Under the pieces are notes generated by a model. It ran no database searches. It was not told where the DNA came from and was given only the letters and a program-made list of their open reading frames with translations. A stretch of 64,000 nucleotides of DNA from Bisporella sp. PMI_857 (lineage: Eukaryota; Ascomycota; Leotiomycetes; Helotiales; Helotiaceae), in NCBI GenBank assembly GCA_021307315.1, contig JAJSPD010000125.1:1-64000 (forward strand). The letters are read 5' to 3'. The translations under genes were made by a program, and so were the position numbers. Shown here piece after piece: positions 23,216 through 33,921 of the stretch. Each line of letters opens with the position of its first letter. Positions within the stretch are counted from its first letter, which is position 1.

Positions 23216-24006
23216 TACCCACACCCATCTATAAATCTTTTGATTTGATCATCCAGCTCTTGGACCGCATACTCGTCGGACAATCTGCTCGACGAGGTGG
23301 CCAAGTCCTGTTGCAGGAGGTGTTCCGGCTTTATTCATATTACAACGTGGTGAGGAATACTCAGCCCAGTATGGCAGCGAGGCTGGACTACATCATGGGC
23401 TGATTTGGCTGTCTGTTCGGCCCATGGATACCACACCTGTTCTTGGGAAGTTACGCTGCGTCGCGAACTGGCCAGCCACACAGCGTGGGCATATCGCCAG
23501 CCTGTGCGAAAAGCATCACAATAATTGAAGCCCATCCTGTTCTGCTAGCACTAAATCAAGGAATTTATGAGGAAAAGGTGAAAATTGTGAATTTTTGTTT
23601 AGCTAAAATGCTCACCGCCTTACGGGGAACCGAATATTGCAAATTCTCCTCGACCACTCACTAGAGTTTGCTTCACCGAGAACATGCTTAAGTATGCGCC
23701 ACTAGTTGCGCAAGACACTAGCCAGACAGGCCCACTGCTAAGCCCCCTCCAAGTCTCGTGCGAGAAACCTTAAAGAAAGATTATGGCCCGCTTGTCACAG
23801 CGAATTTTCCGAGCCTCACTCTTTCGCAGACGCTCTGGGCACACAACAGCATCGCGCACATCCTTAATCTCCATCCGGCAGCACGCCTGGTTCCTGTGTG
23901 TGGGTTCAAGATCCAACTTCCGCTAGGTTGCCAAATATGTACTTATGAATTATTTTTGGACATTGACAGCCTAGTACCCCTCCAAGAATCGTCGTCAGTT
24001 CTTATC
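23216..24006. other. upstream region of the SesA-NACHT-WD40 gene
   Basis: No separate gene is recognised. A frame open from 23758 runs into the receptor, but the family-typical start is the ATG at 24007. Confidence 0.5.
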
Positions 24007-27000
24007 ATGTCCGGCGCTGAGGTGGGGTTTGTCGTTAGCCTGATTTCAGGCGTGATCACAGTTATCGAGGCAACTAAAAAGATATATGATGCCGCCAAAG
24101 ACGCCAAAGGTCAGCCTGAGGCATTTCGTCAGGTAGCTGCACGACTACGACTAGTCATCGAAATTCTCCACAGAGCTGAAGAGAAGGCACAGGCGCTCGA
24201 CGAAGTGGCAGCCGAAGCATTAGAACCTATCCTGGAGTTATGCAAGGCGAAGGCTGAGAATCTGAAGAAAATATTCCAGAAGGTTATTCGGAAAGATGAT
24301 GACAAGTGGTACGACCGATACAAGAAGGCCCTCGGTACATTAGGGAAAGAGAGCAGAGTGGAGTGTTTGATGGAAGGGATATTGAGGGATATCCAAGTTA
24401 TCGCGTGCAAGGAGCTGACGGGAACCGCTACTGCAACCCAAGTCAAGGAGCTTGAAGAAGCCATCAAGGAGATGAACGAAATGCCTTCCTCTCTCCAGGA
24501 AGAGACAAGGGGTGTCACCCAACACCACCATGGTAGCGGTAACAATAATGTTAACATTGGTGAAGGACCTCAGCATAATGGAACTGGGGACATAATTTTT
24601 GTCCGTGGCGACGGGTATTTTGGCAGTAAGAGATAGCATGATACGAGACCATATCTAGATTTTTCAACCATAGTATTTACATCAGGATAGAAATTGACAA
24701 GTACTGTGCCTGACTGATTCTTTTCCTGGGCAGATAATCGAAGTGACCTCCAGACCTGCCTACAGGACCTGCGGACGACCGATCCCCGCGACGACAAAAA
24801 GCGCATCGAAGAGACGAAGGGCGGCCTGCTGGATGACTCCTACCGCTGGATCCTCGAACATTCCGAATTTCAACAATGGCGCGACGACAAACAGAGCCGG
24901 TTTCTTTGGATTAAGGGCGACCCCGGCAAAGGCAAGACGATGCTACTCTGCGGCATTATCAACGAACTGAGCAGAAAAAAGGAGACAACCACGCTGCTGG
25001 CGTACTTCTTCTGCCAGGCCACCGACGAGCGCATCAACAATGCGACAGCCGTGCTCCGCGGCCTCGTCTACCTGCTCATCGACCAGCAGCCATCGCTTGC
25101 CGCGCACTTACGGAAGCAATACGATCATGGGGGCGAAAAACCATTTGATGGCGTAAATGGCTGGGCAGCTTTGTCTACAGTCTTTGAAAACATTTTACAA
25201 GACCCAGGCTTGAAGAATACCTACCTGATCATCGATGCTCTCGACGAATGCGAAATACGCCTTCCCCAGCTTTTGAATTTGGTTGTTCAAAGTGCCTCAA
25301 CATTCCCTCGCGTCAAATGGATTGTATCGAGCCGCAATAAACCCGATATCGAGGCGCGGCTGAGACTTGACAATGCACAAATTAGGCTCAGCCTTGAACT
25401 TAACGAAAAGCATGTTTCTCGTGCTGTTGAGATGTTTATCGATTTCAAAGTGTCCAAACTTCCACTCATTATAGACGATAGTGCGCTACAAGAGACAGTC
25501 CGAGGTCAACTATACGCTAAGGCTAGTGGGACTTTTCTCTGGGCGGCCCTTGTTTTAAAGGAGCTTGAGCTTGTGGAGAGCTGGGACGTACTCGAGGTGC
25601 TCCAAGAAGTGCCCTCAGAGTTAGAACCGCTTTACGATCGGATGATGCAGCAAGTTCAACAGCTGCAGCGCAAGGATCCTGAATTCTGTCGTCTTGTCCT
25701 TTCCACTGTGACTCTCGCATACCGCCCGCTTCACCTCCTCGAGGTAGGGGCCCTCTCTAGTCTGCCTGAGAAAATTTCCAACAATCTTGACCATGTTAAG
25801 AAGATTGTCAATAAATGCGGCTCATTTCTCACCGTACGAGAGGATCGTACCTATTTCATTCATCAGTCGGCAAAGGAGTTTTTATCCGCAGACAAATTCA
25901 TTTTTCCTCCTGGAATAGAAGATGTGCATTATACCATCTTCTCGAGATCGCTACAAGTCATGTCCAGGACTTTACGACGTGATGTCTACGGCCTAAGCGC
26001 TCCTGGAATCTCTGTCGACCAAGTTAAGCCGCCCGATCCAGATCCACTAGCCGCAGCAGGGTACTCCTGTCTTTATTGGATTGACCATCTACTCGACTAT
26101 AATACGAAAGAAAGTACTAGTAATGACCTTAAAGACAGTGGCTCAGTCGATAATTTTTTACGCGAAAACTATCTTTACTGGCTTGAGGCGCTCACTTTAT
26201 TAAAAAGCTTATCAACTGGTGTAGTTATAATTAGAAAGCTTGAAAATCGGCTTCAGGTAAGTTTTTTTTTGCGCTATTTTACAATATTGTTAAGAAATCA
26301 CTACTAATTTATGAAGGCTAATAAAAGCTCTAATTTTTATACATTTGTACATGATGCAAAAAGGTTCGCTTTATACAATCGATCGGCGATTGAACAGACG
26401 CCCCTTCAATTATACTGCTCGGCTCTTGTTTTTGCCCCTGAGGATAGTATTATTAAAAAACAATTCAAGAAGTGCATCGTGCCTTGGATCCAATTGAAAC
26501 CAAAAGTACAAGCAAATTGGGGGGCCGCGCTTCAGACGCTCGAAGGCCATTCGGGCGAGGTCACGTCTGTAGCCTTCTCACCCGACGGCAAGCTCGTTGT
26601 GTCAGGGTCTAACGACAAGACAGTACGGCTCTGGGACGCGGTTACAGGAGCGGCGCTGCAAATGCTTGACGGCCATTCGAGCTGGGTCACGTCCGTTGCT
26701 TTTTCACCCGATAGCAAACTCGTTGTGTCAGGGTCTTACGACGACACAGTACGACTCTGGGACGCGGTTACAGGAGCGGTGCTGCAGACGCTCGAAGGCC
26801 ATTCGAGCGGGGTCACATCTGTAGCTTTCTCACCCGACGGTAAGCTCGTTATGTCAGGGTCTTACGACAAGACAGTACGACTCTGGGACGCGGTTACAGG
26901 AGCGGCGCTGCAGACGCTCGACGGCCATTCGAGCTTGGTCAGGTCCGTGGCTTTCTCACCCGACGGTAAGCTCGTTGTGTCAGGGTCTCACGACAAGACA

Positions 27001-28281
27001 GTACGGCTCTGGGACGCGGTTACAGGAGCGGCGCTGCAAACGCTCGACGGCCATTCGGACGAAGTCAGGTCCGTAGCTTTTTCACCTGACAGCAAGCTCG
27101 TTGTGTCAGGGTCTAACGATGAGACAATACGACTCTGGGACGCGGTTACAGAAACGGCGCTGCAGACGCTCGACGGCCATTCGAACTTGGTCACGTCCGT
27201 GGCTTTTTCACCCGACGGCAAGCTCGTCGTGTCAGGGTCTTACGACAAGACAGCACGACTCTGGGACGCGGTTACAGGAACGGCGCTGCAAACACTCGAC
27301 GGCCATTCGGAATGGGTCACGTCCGTGGCATTTTCACCCGATAGCAAGCTCGTTGTGTCAGGGTCTAACGACCGGACAATACGACTTTGGAACGCGGTTA
27401 CAGGAACGGCGCTGCAAACGCTCGACGGCCATTCAAGCTTGGTCAGGTCCGTAGCTTTCTCACCCGACGGTAAGCTCGTCGTGTCAGGGTCTAAAGACAA
27501 GACAGTACGGCTCTGGGACGCGGTTACAGGAGCGGCGCTGCAGACGCTCGACGGCCATTCGAGTGGGGTCACGTCCGTGGCTTTTGCATCTGACAGCAAG
27601 CTCGTCGTATCAGGGTCTTACAAGATGGTACGGCTCTGGGACGCGGTTACAGGAGCGGCGCTGCAAACGCTCGACGGCCATTCGACCTTGGTCACGTCTG
27701 TAGCTTTTTCACCCGATAGTAAGCTCGTTGTGTCAGGTTCTTTCAACGGCACAGTACGGCTCTGGGACGCGGTTACAGGAACGGCGCTGCAGACGCTCGA
27801 CGGCCATTCGGACTGGGTCACGTCCGTGGCTTTTTCACCTGACAGCAAGCTTGTTGTATCAGGGTCTCACGACAACACAGTACGGCTCTGGGACGCGGTT
27901 ACAGGAACGGCGCTGCAGACGCTCGACGGCCATTCGAGCGGGGTCACGTCTGTAGCTTTCTCACCCGACGGCAAGCTCGTCATGTCAGGGTCTAAAGACA
28001 AGACAGTACGGCTCTGGGACGCGGTTACAGGAGCGGTGCTGCAGACGCTTGACGGCCATTCGAGCTGGGTCACGCCAGTAGCTTTCGCACCCGACGGCAA
28101 GTTGTTACCAACTCTACTTGTATCAAATAATTGGGTAGTAAAAGGCGGCGCGAATATTCTCTGGCTACCTCCCGAATATCGACCTAGTAGTATAGCTATT
28201 AGGAACGAAACTGTCGCCTTAGGACAACTCTCAGGGAGAATTTTATTCCTCCAATTTACAAAAGGGTTAAAGATCTTATAA
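24007..28281 (+). CDS. SesA-like-NACHT-WD40 NLR-type receptor
   Basis: There are three exons, 24007-24625, 24734-26256 and 26317-28281, giving about 1,368 aa. Both introns keep frame (phase 1, GTAAGA..CAG, 108 bp; phase 0, GTAAGT..GAAG, 60 bp). The ATG at 24007 (MSGAEVGFV) was chosen because it matches the start of SesA-type helical domains, which span about residues 1-150. A Gly/Asn/His linker (HHGSGNNNVNIGEG, QHNGTG) follows. The NACHT has Walker A GDPGKGKT at about residue 269 and Walker B YLIIDALDEC at about 370. Twelve 42-aa WD repeats plus a truncated 13th close with NILWLPPEYR. The role inferred from the family is non-self sensing coupled to a SesA death or signalling domain. NACHT and C-terminus match the gene at 14880-19210, while the N-terminal domain differs. 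Confidence 0.93.
26532..28100 (+). repeat. near-identical 126-bp WD40-encoding tandem repeats
   Basis: Twelve complete units and a partial one are nearly identical (CTCTGGGACGCGGTTACAGG core in almost every unit). Variation is concentrated in the two or three codons after the GH codons and in SGSxDx. Unit 9 lacks one codon in that strand (SGSYKM). Confidence 0.9.
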
Positions 28282-28344
28282 TACTCATAGTTGGCATGCT
28301 TGTGGATAGCTACTACGCCTTTTGTTACGTGATAGGTATTTAAC

Positions 28345-28610
28345 AGGAAGTATTACTAATACTTGGTCAGGGTGGGTGCAAGAACTTGTTGCAGCCTACT
28401 GTATATAAGAATGCTACAGAAACAAAATATCTAATTGAGATTTTTTGCACTTTTTTAGCCGTCCGTTTATGTTTTATTGTATACGTTTTAATTTATTTTG
28501 AAATGTCCAGATCTTTAGGCGACCTGAATAAGCAACCGCAGCAGCTTTCAAGAGACATTGATTGCCACGGTGCATAGCAGGTAGCCAGTTGGGGGCTAAG
28601 CATGACACCC
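28345..28610 (+). repeat. right copy of the inverted-repeat pair
   Basis: This is the partner of 22177-22434 (reverse complement). It starts 63 bp after the receptor stop. Just upstream, about 28305-28345 (TAGCTACTACG..TACGTGATAGGTATT) repeats a block at about 20074-20115, so part of the unit occurs a third time. Confidence 0.8.
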
Positions 28611-29267
28611 AACCCTGCTGCGCCAGAAGAGGTTGATTCGGCTCAGGCCTGTGAATAACATCGCCCTCAGGTAGTCAGCTATCGCAACGGGTCATTCGAT
28701 TGGTTTTAAGAATGCGCTTCAGCATCCGATTCTCGAGCTCTATCTTCTCTCCTTAGTTTAGAATCCTCGTAATAAAACCTTCCTATTAGCTTCAATAGCG
28801 CCAGGATTTAGATTCGTAGCAAGTTTGTATAGTGGAATATAGCACGTTATACGATTTACAAGCTTCTTCAAATCTGCAATTGGCCATTTTAATAAGCTTG
28901 AATAGCTAAAGCGATTTGACCTTCTTTTTGAGTTATTTGATTGGTTATTGGTTGAGTTGTGTGGTAGTTGTATTTAGGGTATATAGATGAGTTACGGAGG
29001 GGCCGGCTCGACTCGCATGCAAGTACAGGTCGCTTATCAAGCACGTTACCGATATAAGGCTTGTGTAGTGAGATATTTTACTGGTGGTCACAATATGCAG
29101 CTCCCCAACCTATCACATAACATATACCTCTGCAGGATATTTGTAGCCCCAACAATGACCTCACCCTTCTCTATTCCGAAACTCTTCCCTAAGCCTTCCA
29201 ACTTGCGCTTTAATATTCGGCATTCTAGGTCTGTCAAAGCGTCGCACCAAGTGCCATTTACTCAGAA
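28611..29267. other. upstream region of P450 gene 1
   Basis: No gene is recognised. The region probably contains the promoter of the gene starting at 29268. Confidence 0.45.
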
Positions 29268-31062
29268 ATGACAGCCAGCAATCTTCTATCCACGTTCTGT
29301 GTATTGTTAGCAACCTGCGTTTCATATGCAGTCTTTGTAACGTATCGACACCGCTCGAAGATCAACAAGCTACGCAATCAGGGCTATGTGAGTTTCCAAC
29401 GATTGTACCTTAATTAGTTTTCTCGTCTAATGAGTAGCCTGTAGCCTAATCCACCCGGATGGAACTGGATCACCGGCCATTTGCTAGTCCTCCTCCGTTA
29501 CACTAAACCACTGCCACCACTCGCCAATGTGGCCATTGTCATTAGAGAGCTATGTCGCGAATTTGCCGACACCGAAATGTTTCTGTTGGACATGTGGCCA
29601 GCATTCCCTCCCGCAATCATAACTTTTAACCCAGAGTCAACTACAGTCATATCCCAGAAATACAACCTTCCCAAGCCAAAAGCAAGTCTCGATACGGTCA
29701 AACCAATCGTGGGAGGACATAGCCTCCTGTCAATGAATGGTAGTGAATGGAAGACATGGCGCTCTCGATTCAACCAAGGATTCAGCGCAGCGAGCTTGAA
29801 TGAGCACGTTCCGTACATCGTTGATTGTGTGGAAATATTCTGTGACAAGTTACGTACGAGCGCCGAAAACGGTATTTTTTCCCTTGATGATTTTACAACC
29901 CGCTTGACCTTTGATGTCATCATGAAAGTATCGCTGTAAGTCGACAAAACCCAAGAGATAGGAGGAAAAGGCCAGCTAAATTGGGCAACGCAGTGATAGC
30001 GATATCAATTACCAGAGCTCTAAACATGTTCTCCCTTCGGCACTCAAACATATTATTCATTGGCATTCTACCTGGGATCCGAGAGTTCTCATTCACCCCC
30101 TTCGACCTTTGATTCAAGCATATTACGATGTTATTGTGAAGAATTACATCCGCAAAGAACTGGAATTGCGCTTCACCGAATTGAAGGAACAAAAAATCTC
30201 ATCGAGAACTGTGAAGAGTGTCAGAAAACCGAATTCTTCCATCGCTCTTGCTCTAGAGGCATTCTTTAATGAAAGGAAAGACACAGACATTTCTACGATG
30301 GAAAAACTAGATGACGAATTTGCAGACATTCTGTCTAACCAAATTCGCCTCTTTCTTTTCGCCGGTAATGATACGACTTCGAGCACCATGGTATTTACTC
30401 AACATCTACTCTTCAAACACCCAGAAGTACTCTCAGAACTGAAATATGAACACGACAACATATTTGGCAGCGAAACCCCCAATGCAGCAAGACTGCTGAA
30501 AGAACAGCCGGCGTTGATCAATCAGTGCAAGTATACCTTGGCTGTGGTCAAAGAAGTCATGAGGATATACCCTCCATCAACGAATATGCGTCAGGGAGTA
30601 CCTGGGGTCTCCATCTCTTCGCTGGACGGTCAATCAATGTCGACTGATGGACTACTTGTGATTGTCAATCATCCAGCCTTCCACCAAAACCCCCGTGTAT
30701 GGACGCGGGCGGAAGAATTTATTCCAGAACGTTGGCTCGTTGAGTCTGATCATGAGCTGTACCCCCCTAAGGATGCATATCGTCCTTTTGACATCGGCTC
30801 TCGGGCTTGTATTGGCCAGAATTTAAGTCTTATCGAGATGCGGATCGTTCTTATCATGACGGCTAGAACATTTGACTTCAAGCCTGCTTATGATGAATGG
30901 GACCGCATCCAGGCTCTAAATGAAAGCATATGGTCGAAAATGAGACGTTCAATCTTTGGTCGAGAAATCAACACTGTGCGTGGGGATAGGGCGTATCCAA
31001 ACGATCAGGCTGGAACACATCCTTCGGATGGCTATCCATGTCGTGTGTCGATTGTTGGGTAG
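29268..31062 (+). CDS. cytochrome P450 (gene 1)
   Basis: Three exons, 29268-29387, 29445-29935 and 30000-31062, encode about 557 aa. The introns are 57 bp (GTGAGT..TGTAG) and 64 bp (GTAAGT..GATAG), phases 0 and 2. An N-terminal hydrophobic anchor (residues about 4-24) suggests the ER membrane. All P450 signatures are present: the I-helix FAGNDTTSS, the ExxR motif as KEVMR, the PERW block FIPERW, and the heme-binding FDIGSRACIG. It should be a haem monooxygenase using NADPH-P450 reductase. The substrate cannot be told. It is the first of three P450 genes within 12 kb, together with a membrane protein gene. Confidence 0.93.
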
Positions 31063-32132
31063 TATTATTTTTTTAGCTGGGAATATTTCAGGTTTGTCAC
31101 CCTGTGAGTGTTGGAAGTGATGGTGACGCGTTCTCCTTAATCAGGGCCAGGCATCGTGGCATCGTGATTGGAGCAATCAAGACCAATAATAATGCGTGAG
31201 AGAATTGGTGTGATGGACCAAAAAGTGCACCATGCTCAATCATATCGTCACGAATAAAGCGACTTGAGATTATGCGAGTAGTTCGCGCTTGTGTGCCAAT
31301 ATATGCGCGTAACTTGGAACTGGCATCAAAGTCGCTTCCTACAGTGTTGCCTATCTGCTGCGCCACGGCAATATACTGTACGAGCAGCATAGCAACCTGC
31401 ACATAATTTACATATACCTGTTCGCGCATGCACCGAGGGTATACTTGAGCCCCATTATCCCCCTGACTATGAATTGACATTGTCCACTATTATGACCTGT
31501 ATGTAGATAATTTTCAACACGGTTTAACTAATAATCAAAGCTGCTTCAAGCCTGATTAAGTCTCTCGAACCTTCTATCATTACCCTGGACTTGATAAATG
31601 GACCAACTTTTGGCCTATGCTATAAGGCTGACAGGGCTTCCGGCCATTCATACACTTCAATTCCTTTAATAGTGGACAATGCCAATTCAAGCCGGAGGGG
31701 CAGAGTATGGTGTGGGCGGGCCGTAATCCGCTTGACCCATCACGCTTCGCAGCAGTTGACATACGCCTCACCCACACATTGCACACTCTATGAGCACCAC
31801 CCTCCACTTCAGATATACTGGCAGCATGAATACCACCGTAACTACCGAGATGCGTCTGCAACACGCATTGCATATTGCCGTATACGTTTCACATCCTCTC
31901 TTTACAACGTACCAAGCGATTGGAAACCCAATATGAACGGCTCATGTTATCACAAACTATAGCCATGATGAGATGATTGGAAACTTTTGTAATGTTGTAA
32001 ATGCATGTCAAGTGGTGGTGTACGAACTGACGGGGATATCCCGATCCGCTGAAGAATCGTAGCCGCTGGCATAGCCCTATCACGTAGAAGAATAGCGAGT
32101 CTGTCATAGTCCTGCCCAGTCTGCTCTTCTCT
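31063..32132. other. intergenic
   Basis: A 127-codon minus-strand frame (31097-31480) and a 123-codon plus-strand frame (31591-31962) are open but show no motif. I treat both as chance frames. Confidence 0.45.
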
Positions 32133-32729
32133 ATGTATAAGATACTAACTGCGCAACTTATCAAGAACGGAGTAGAGTGTGCTAGAACGAGTGCTCCCAG
32201 CAACCCAACGTCTCCTTTTTCATTCCCCAGTATGACCTCTATTATAATCAATTCTCTCTTTGGCATCCTCATCAGTACACATGGTGGTTGGGCTGTGCTA
32301 TTGTCTTTGTTCAGTATTATTGGCGCTTTGTTACTAGTGGGATTCTATTACCAGATGCGGCTCTACTTTCGAGCTATCAAAGTAGCGGTCTCAGTCAATT
32401 CCATATCCATACCAAGTCAGTCACACAGAGAAGAGCTTGGAGGTGTATGGACTAGAGCGTCCAGTGTTGCTAACAAAATCTTATCACTCAGGAGACGGAT
32501 ACCATTAGAGAGAAAAGAAATACCGCTGTTCACGCCACATCATTCACACTCAAGGGTGTGTGCGATCGGTCACACTTCGCAGGATCTTAAACTTGTTGCA
32601 AGTCGGAATCTATTCCCTCTCCCCATACGGAGGTCGCGGCCAAAAGTAATGAGCTTGTCAAGGGGACTAGTGACAAGCTCGCTTGCTCTGAATATAGCTA
32701 TGCGGTGTGCGATGTGCGGTGTGCCGTAG
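32133..32729 (+). CDS. hypothetical membrane protein (weak)
   Basis: This is an open frame of 198 codons. From the Met at 32231 the protein would have one strong hydrophobic segment (WAVLLSLFSIIGALLLVGF) followed by a basic, Ser-rich tail. I recognise no family, and codon-level support is lacking. It could be a genuine small gene or a chance frame between the P450 and rhodopsin-like genes. Confidence 0.25.
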   Translation: MYKILTAQLIKNGVECARTSAPSNPTSPFSFPSMTSIIINSLFGILISTHGGWAVLLSLFSIIGALLLVGFYYQMRLYFRAIKVAVSVNSISIPSQSHREELGGVWTRASSVANKILSLRRRIPLERKEIPLFTPHHSHSRVCAIGHTSQDLKLVASRNLFPLPIRRSRPKVMSLSRGLVTSSLALNIAMRCAMCGVP

Positions 32730-33921
32730 ATAGTAGAGGTCGCCGAGTAGCCTAGACTAGCAGGTTATACAAAGGCGGGGTAGCCGCTAAGGAGTTTATA
32801 CAGCTAATATCAGCGGCTAGCTCCATAGCTAGTCAGATAAGCCTATACTATAGTCACTTAATTAAGGAAGTATTAACATGTATCCGATTGATTCCAATAT
32901 TTATAAACTATTATCTAGTTAGTTCTAATATTACCCGACCAGTACTATCCTCCCCGGGCTGAAGTGCATTCTCCACTGTTAGAGGAATTGAAACGTCTGA
33001 ATGGCCAAATGCCATGTCATCCTTATTGCACAGGCTAACCACCATCCAACAGAGCGACGGAGTAACTGCTGAAAGGAATCACTCTGTTGGGATTCCTATT
33101 GCCTTGGCTCACTACTACCTAAAATAGATCCAACCTGAATAGAATGCTCTCTGGGGTTCATTTAGGCAATCAACCAATACCATGTATACTGCAAAACCTA
33201 GCCATTTAATTGTGACTACGTTGTAAAACGTATTGGCTGTAAGGCATACCGACTTCATGATTCACTCGTGTGATGCATTCCTAGCTCTAAATTAAGCGAG
33301 GTTGGGGCAACATTGCAAGGCTAGTCTGTTTACCAAGTCTAGGGTAGCATACGTAGAAGGCTCGAGAGGGTTACTTGCGATGTTGTACCTTCGTACAACG
33401 TTATATACAGGCTCGAAGCAACTGTGGTTGTCGGGCAACCCCTTTGAATGCTACCTACCACAATATTGGAGAATGTACTTTCAAACCAGGGTGGGGGTAG
33501 TATAAAAAGATATCAACCATTACCCGGTTGGTTCCAATGCAGCAGGTGCATGCGTAGCATTCTCGGCGGCTGCCCCCGCAGCTAGCAATGGTCCTTTGCT
33601 AGTCTCACTACCTTCAGCCGCGACTCCCGTACTGACAACTCATAGGACAATACTCACGCACCTTACCGGCACAGGAAACGACACTCCCGTAAGCAAGCCA
33701 CCAGAGTCTCAGTTTTACCGTACGACCTCTGCTTCCACCTCTCTACCTCACCTCTCGACATCATACGTGTCTAAGGAACTTCTCAAGATCTTGCGGCCTA
33801 GCACCTCAAGTTAGCCACTTTCCTCAGGGTTGATCCCATCACTCGACTTCTCTCAGTTCAGTACTCGTATCGTGCTACCTGGAGGAAGGCCAAAAGCACA
33901 CTCACAGAGAAACGCAACAAG
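32730..33921. other. intergenic with dispersed repeat
   Basis: No gene is seen. The segment 32967-33040 is a diverged copy of 38501-38575 (see that entry). Confidence 0.45.
32967..33040 (+). repeat. dispersed repeat, copy 1 (about 75 bp)
   Basis: The segment aligns with 38501-38575. Shared words are CATTC-CCACT-TTAGA, GAATTGAA-CGT, GAATGGC and GCACAGGCTAA. It lies between the P450 genes and its origin is unknown. Confidence 0.65.

Noticed and set aside
31097..31962. 127- and 123-codon frames between the P450 gene and the hypothetical membrane protein
   Set aside because: No recognisable motif. They are of the length expected by chance in this composition.
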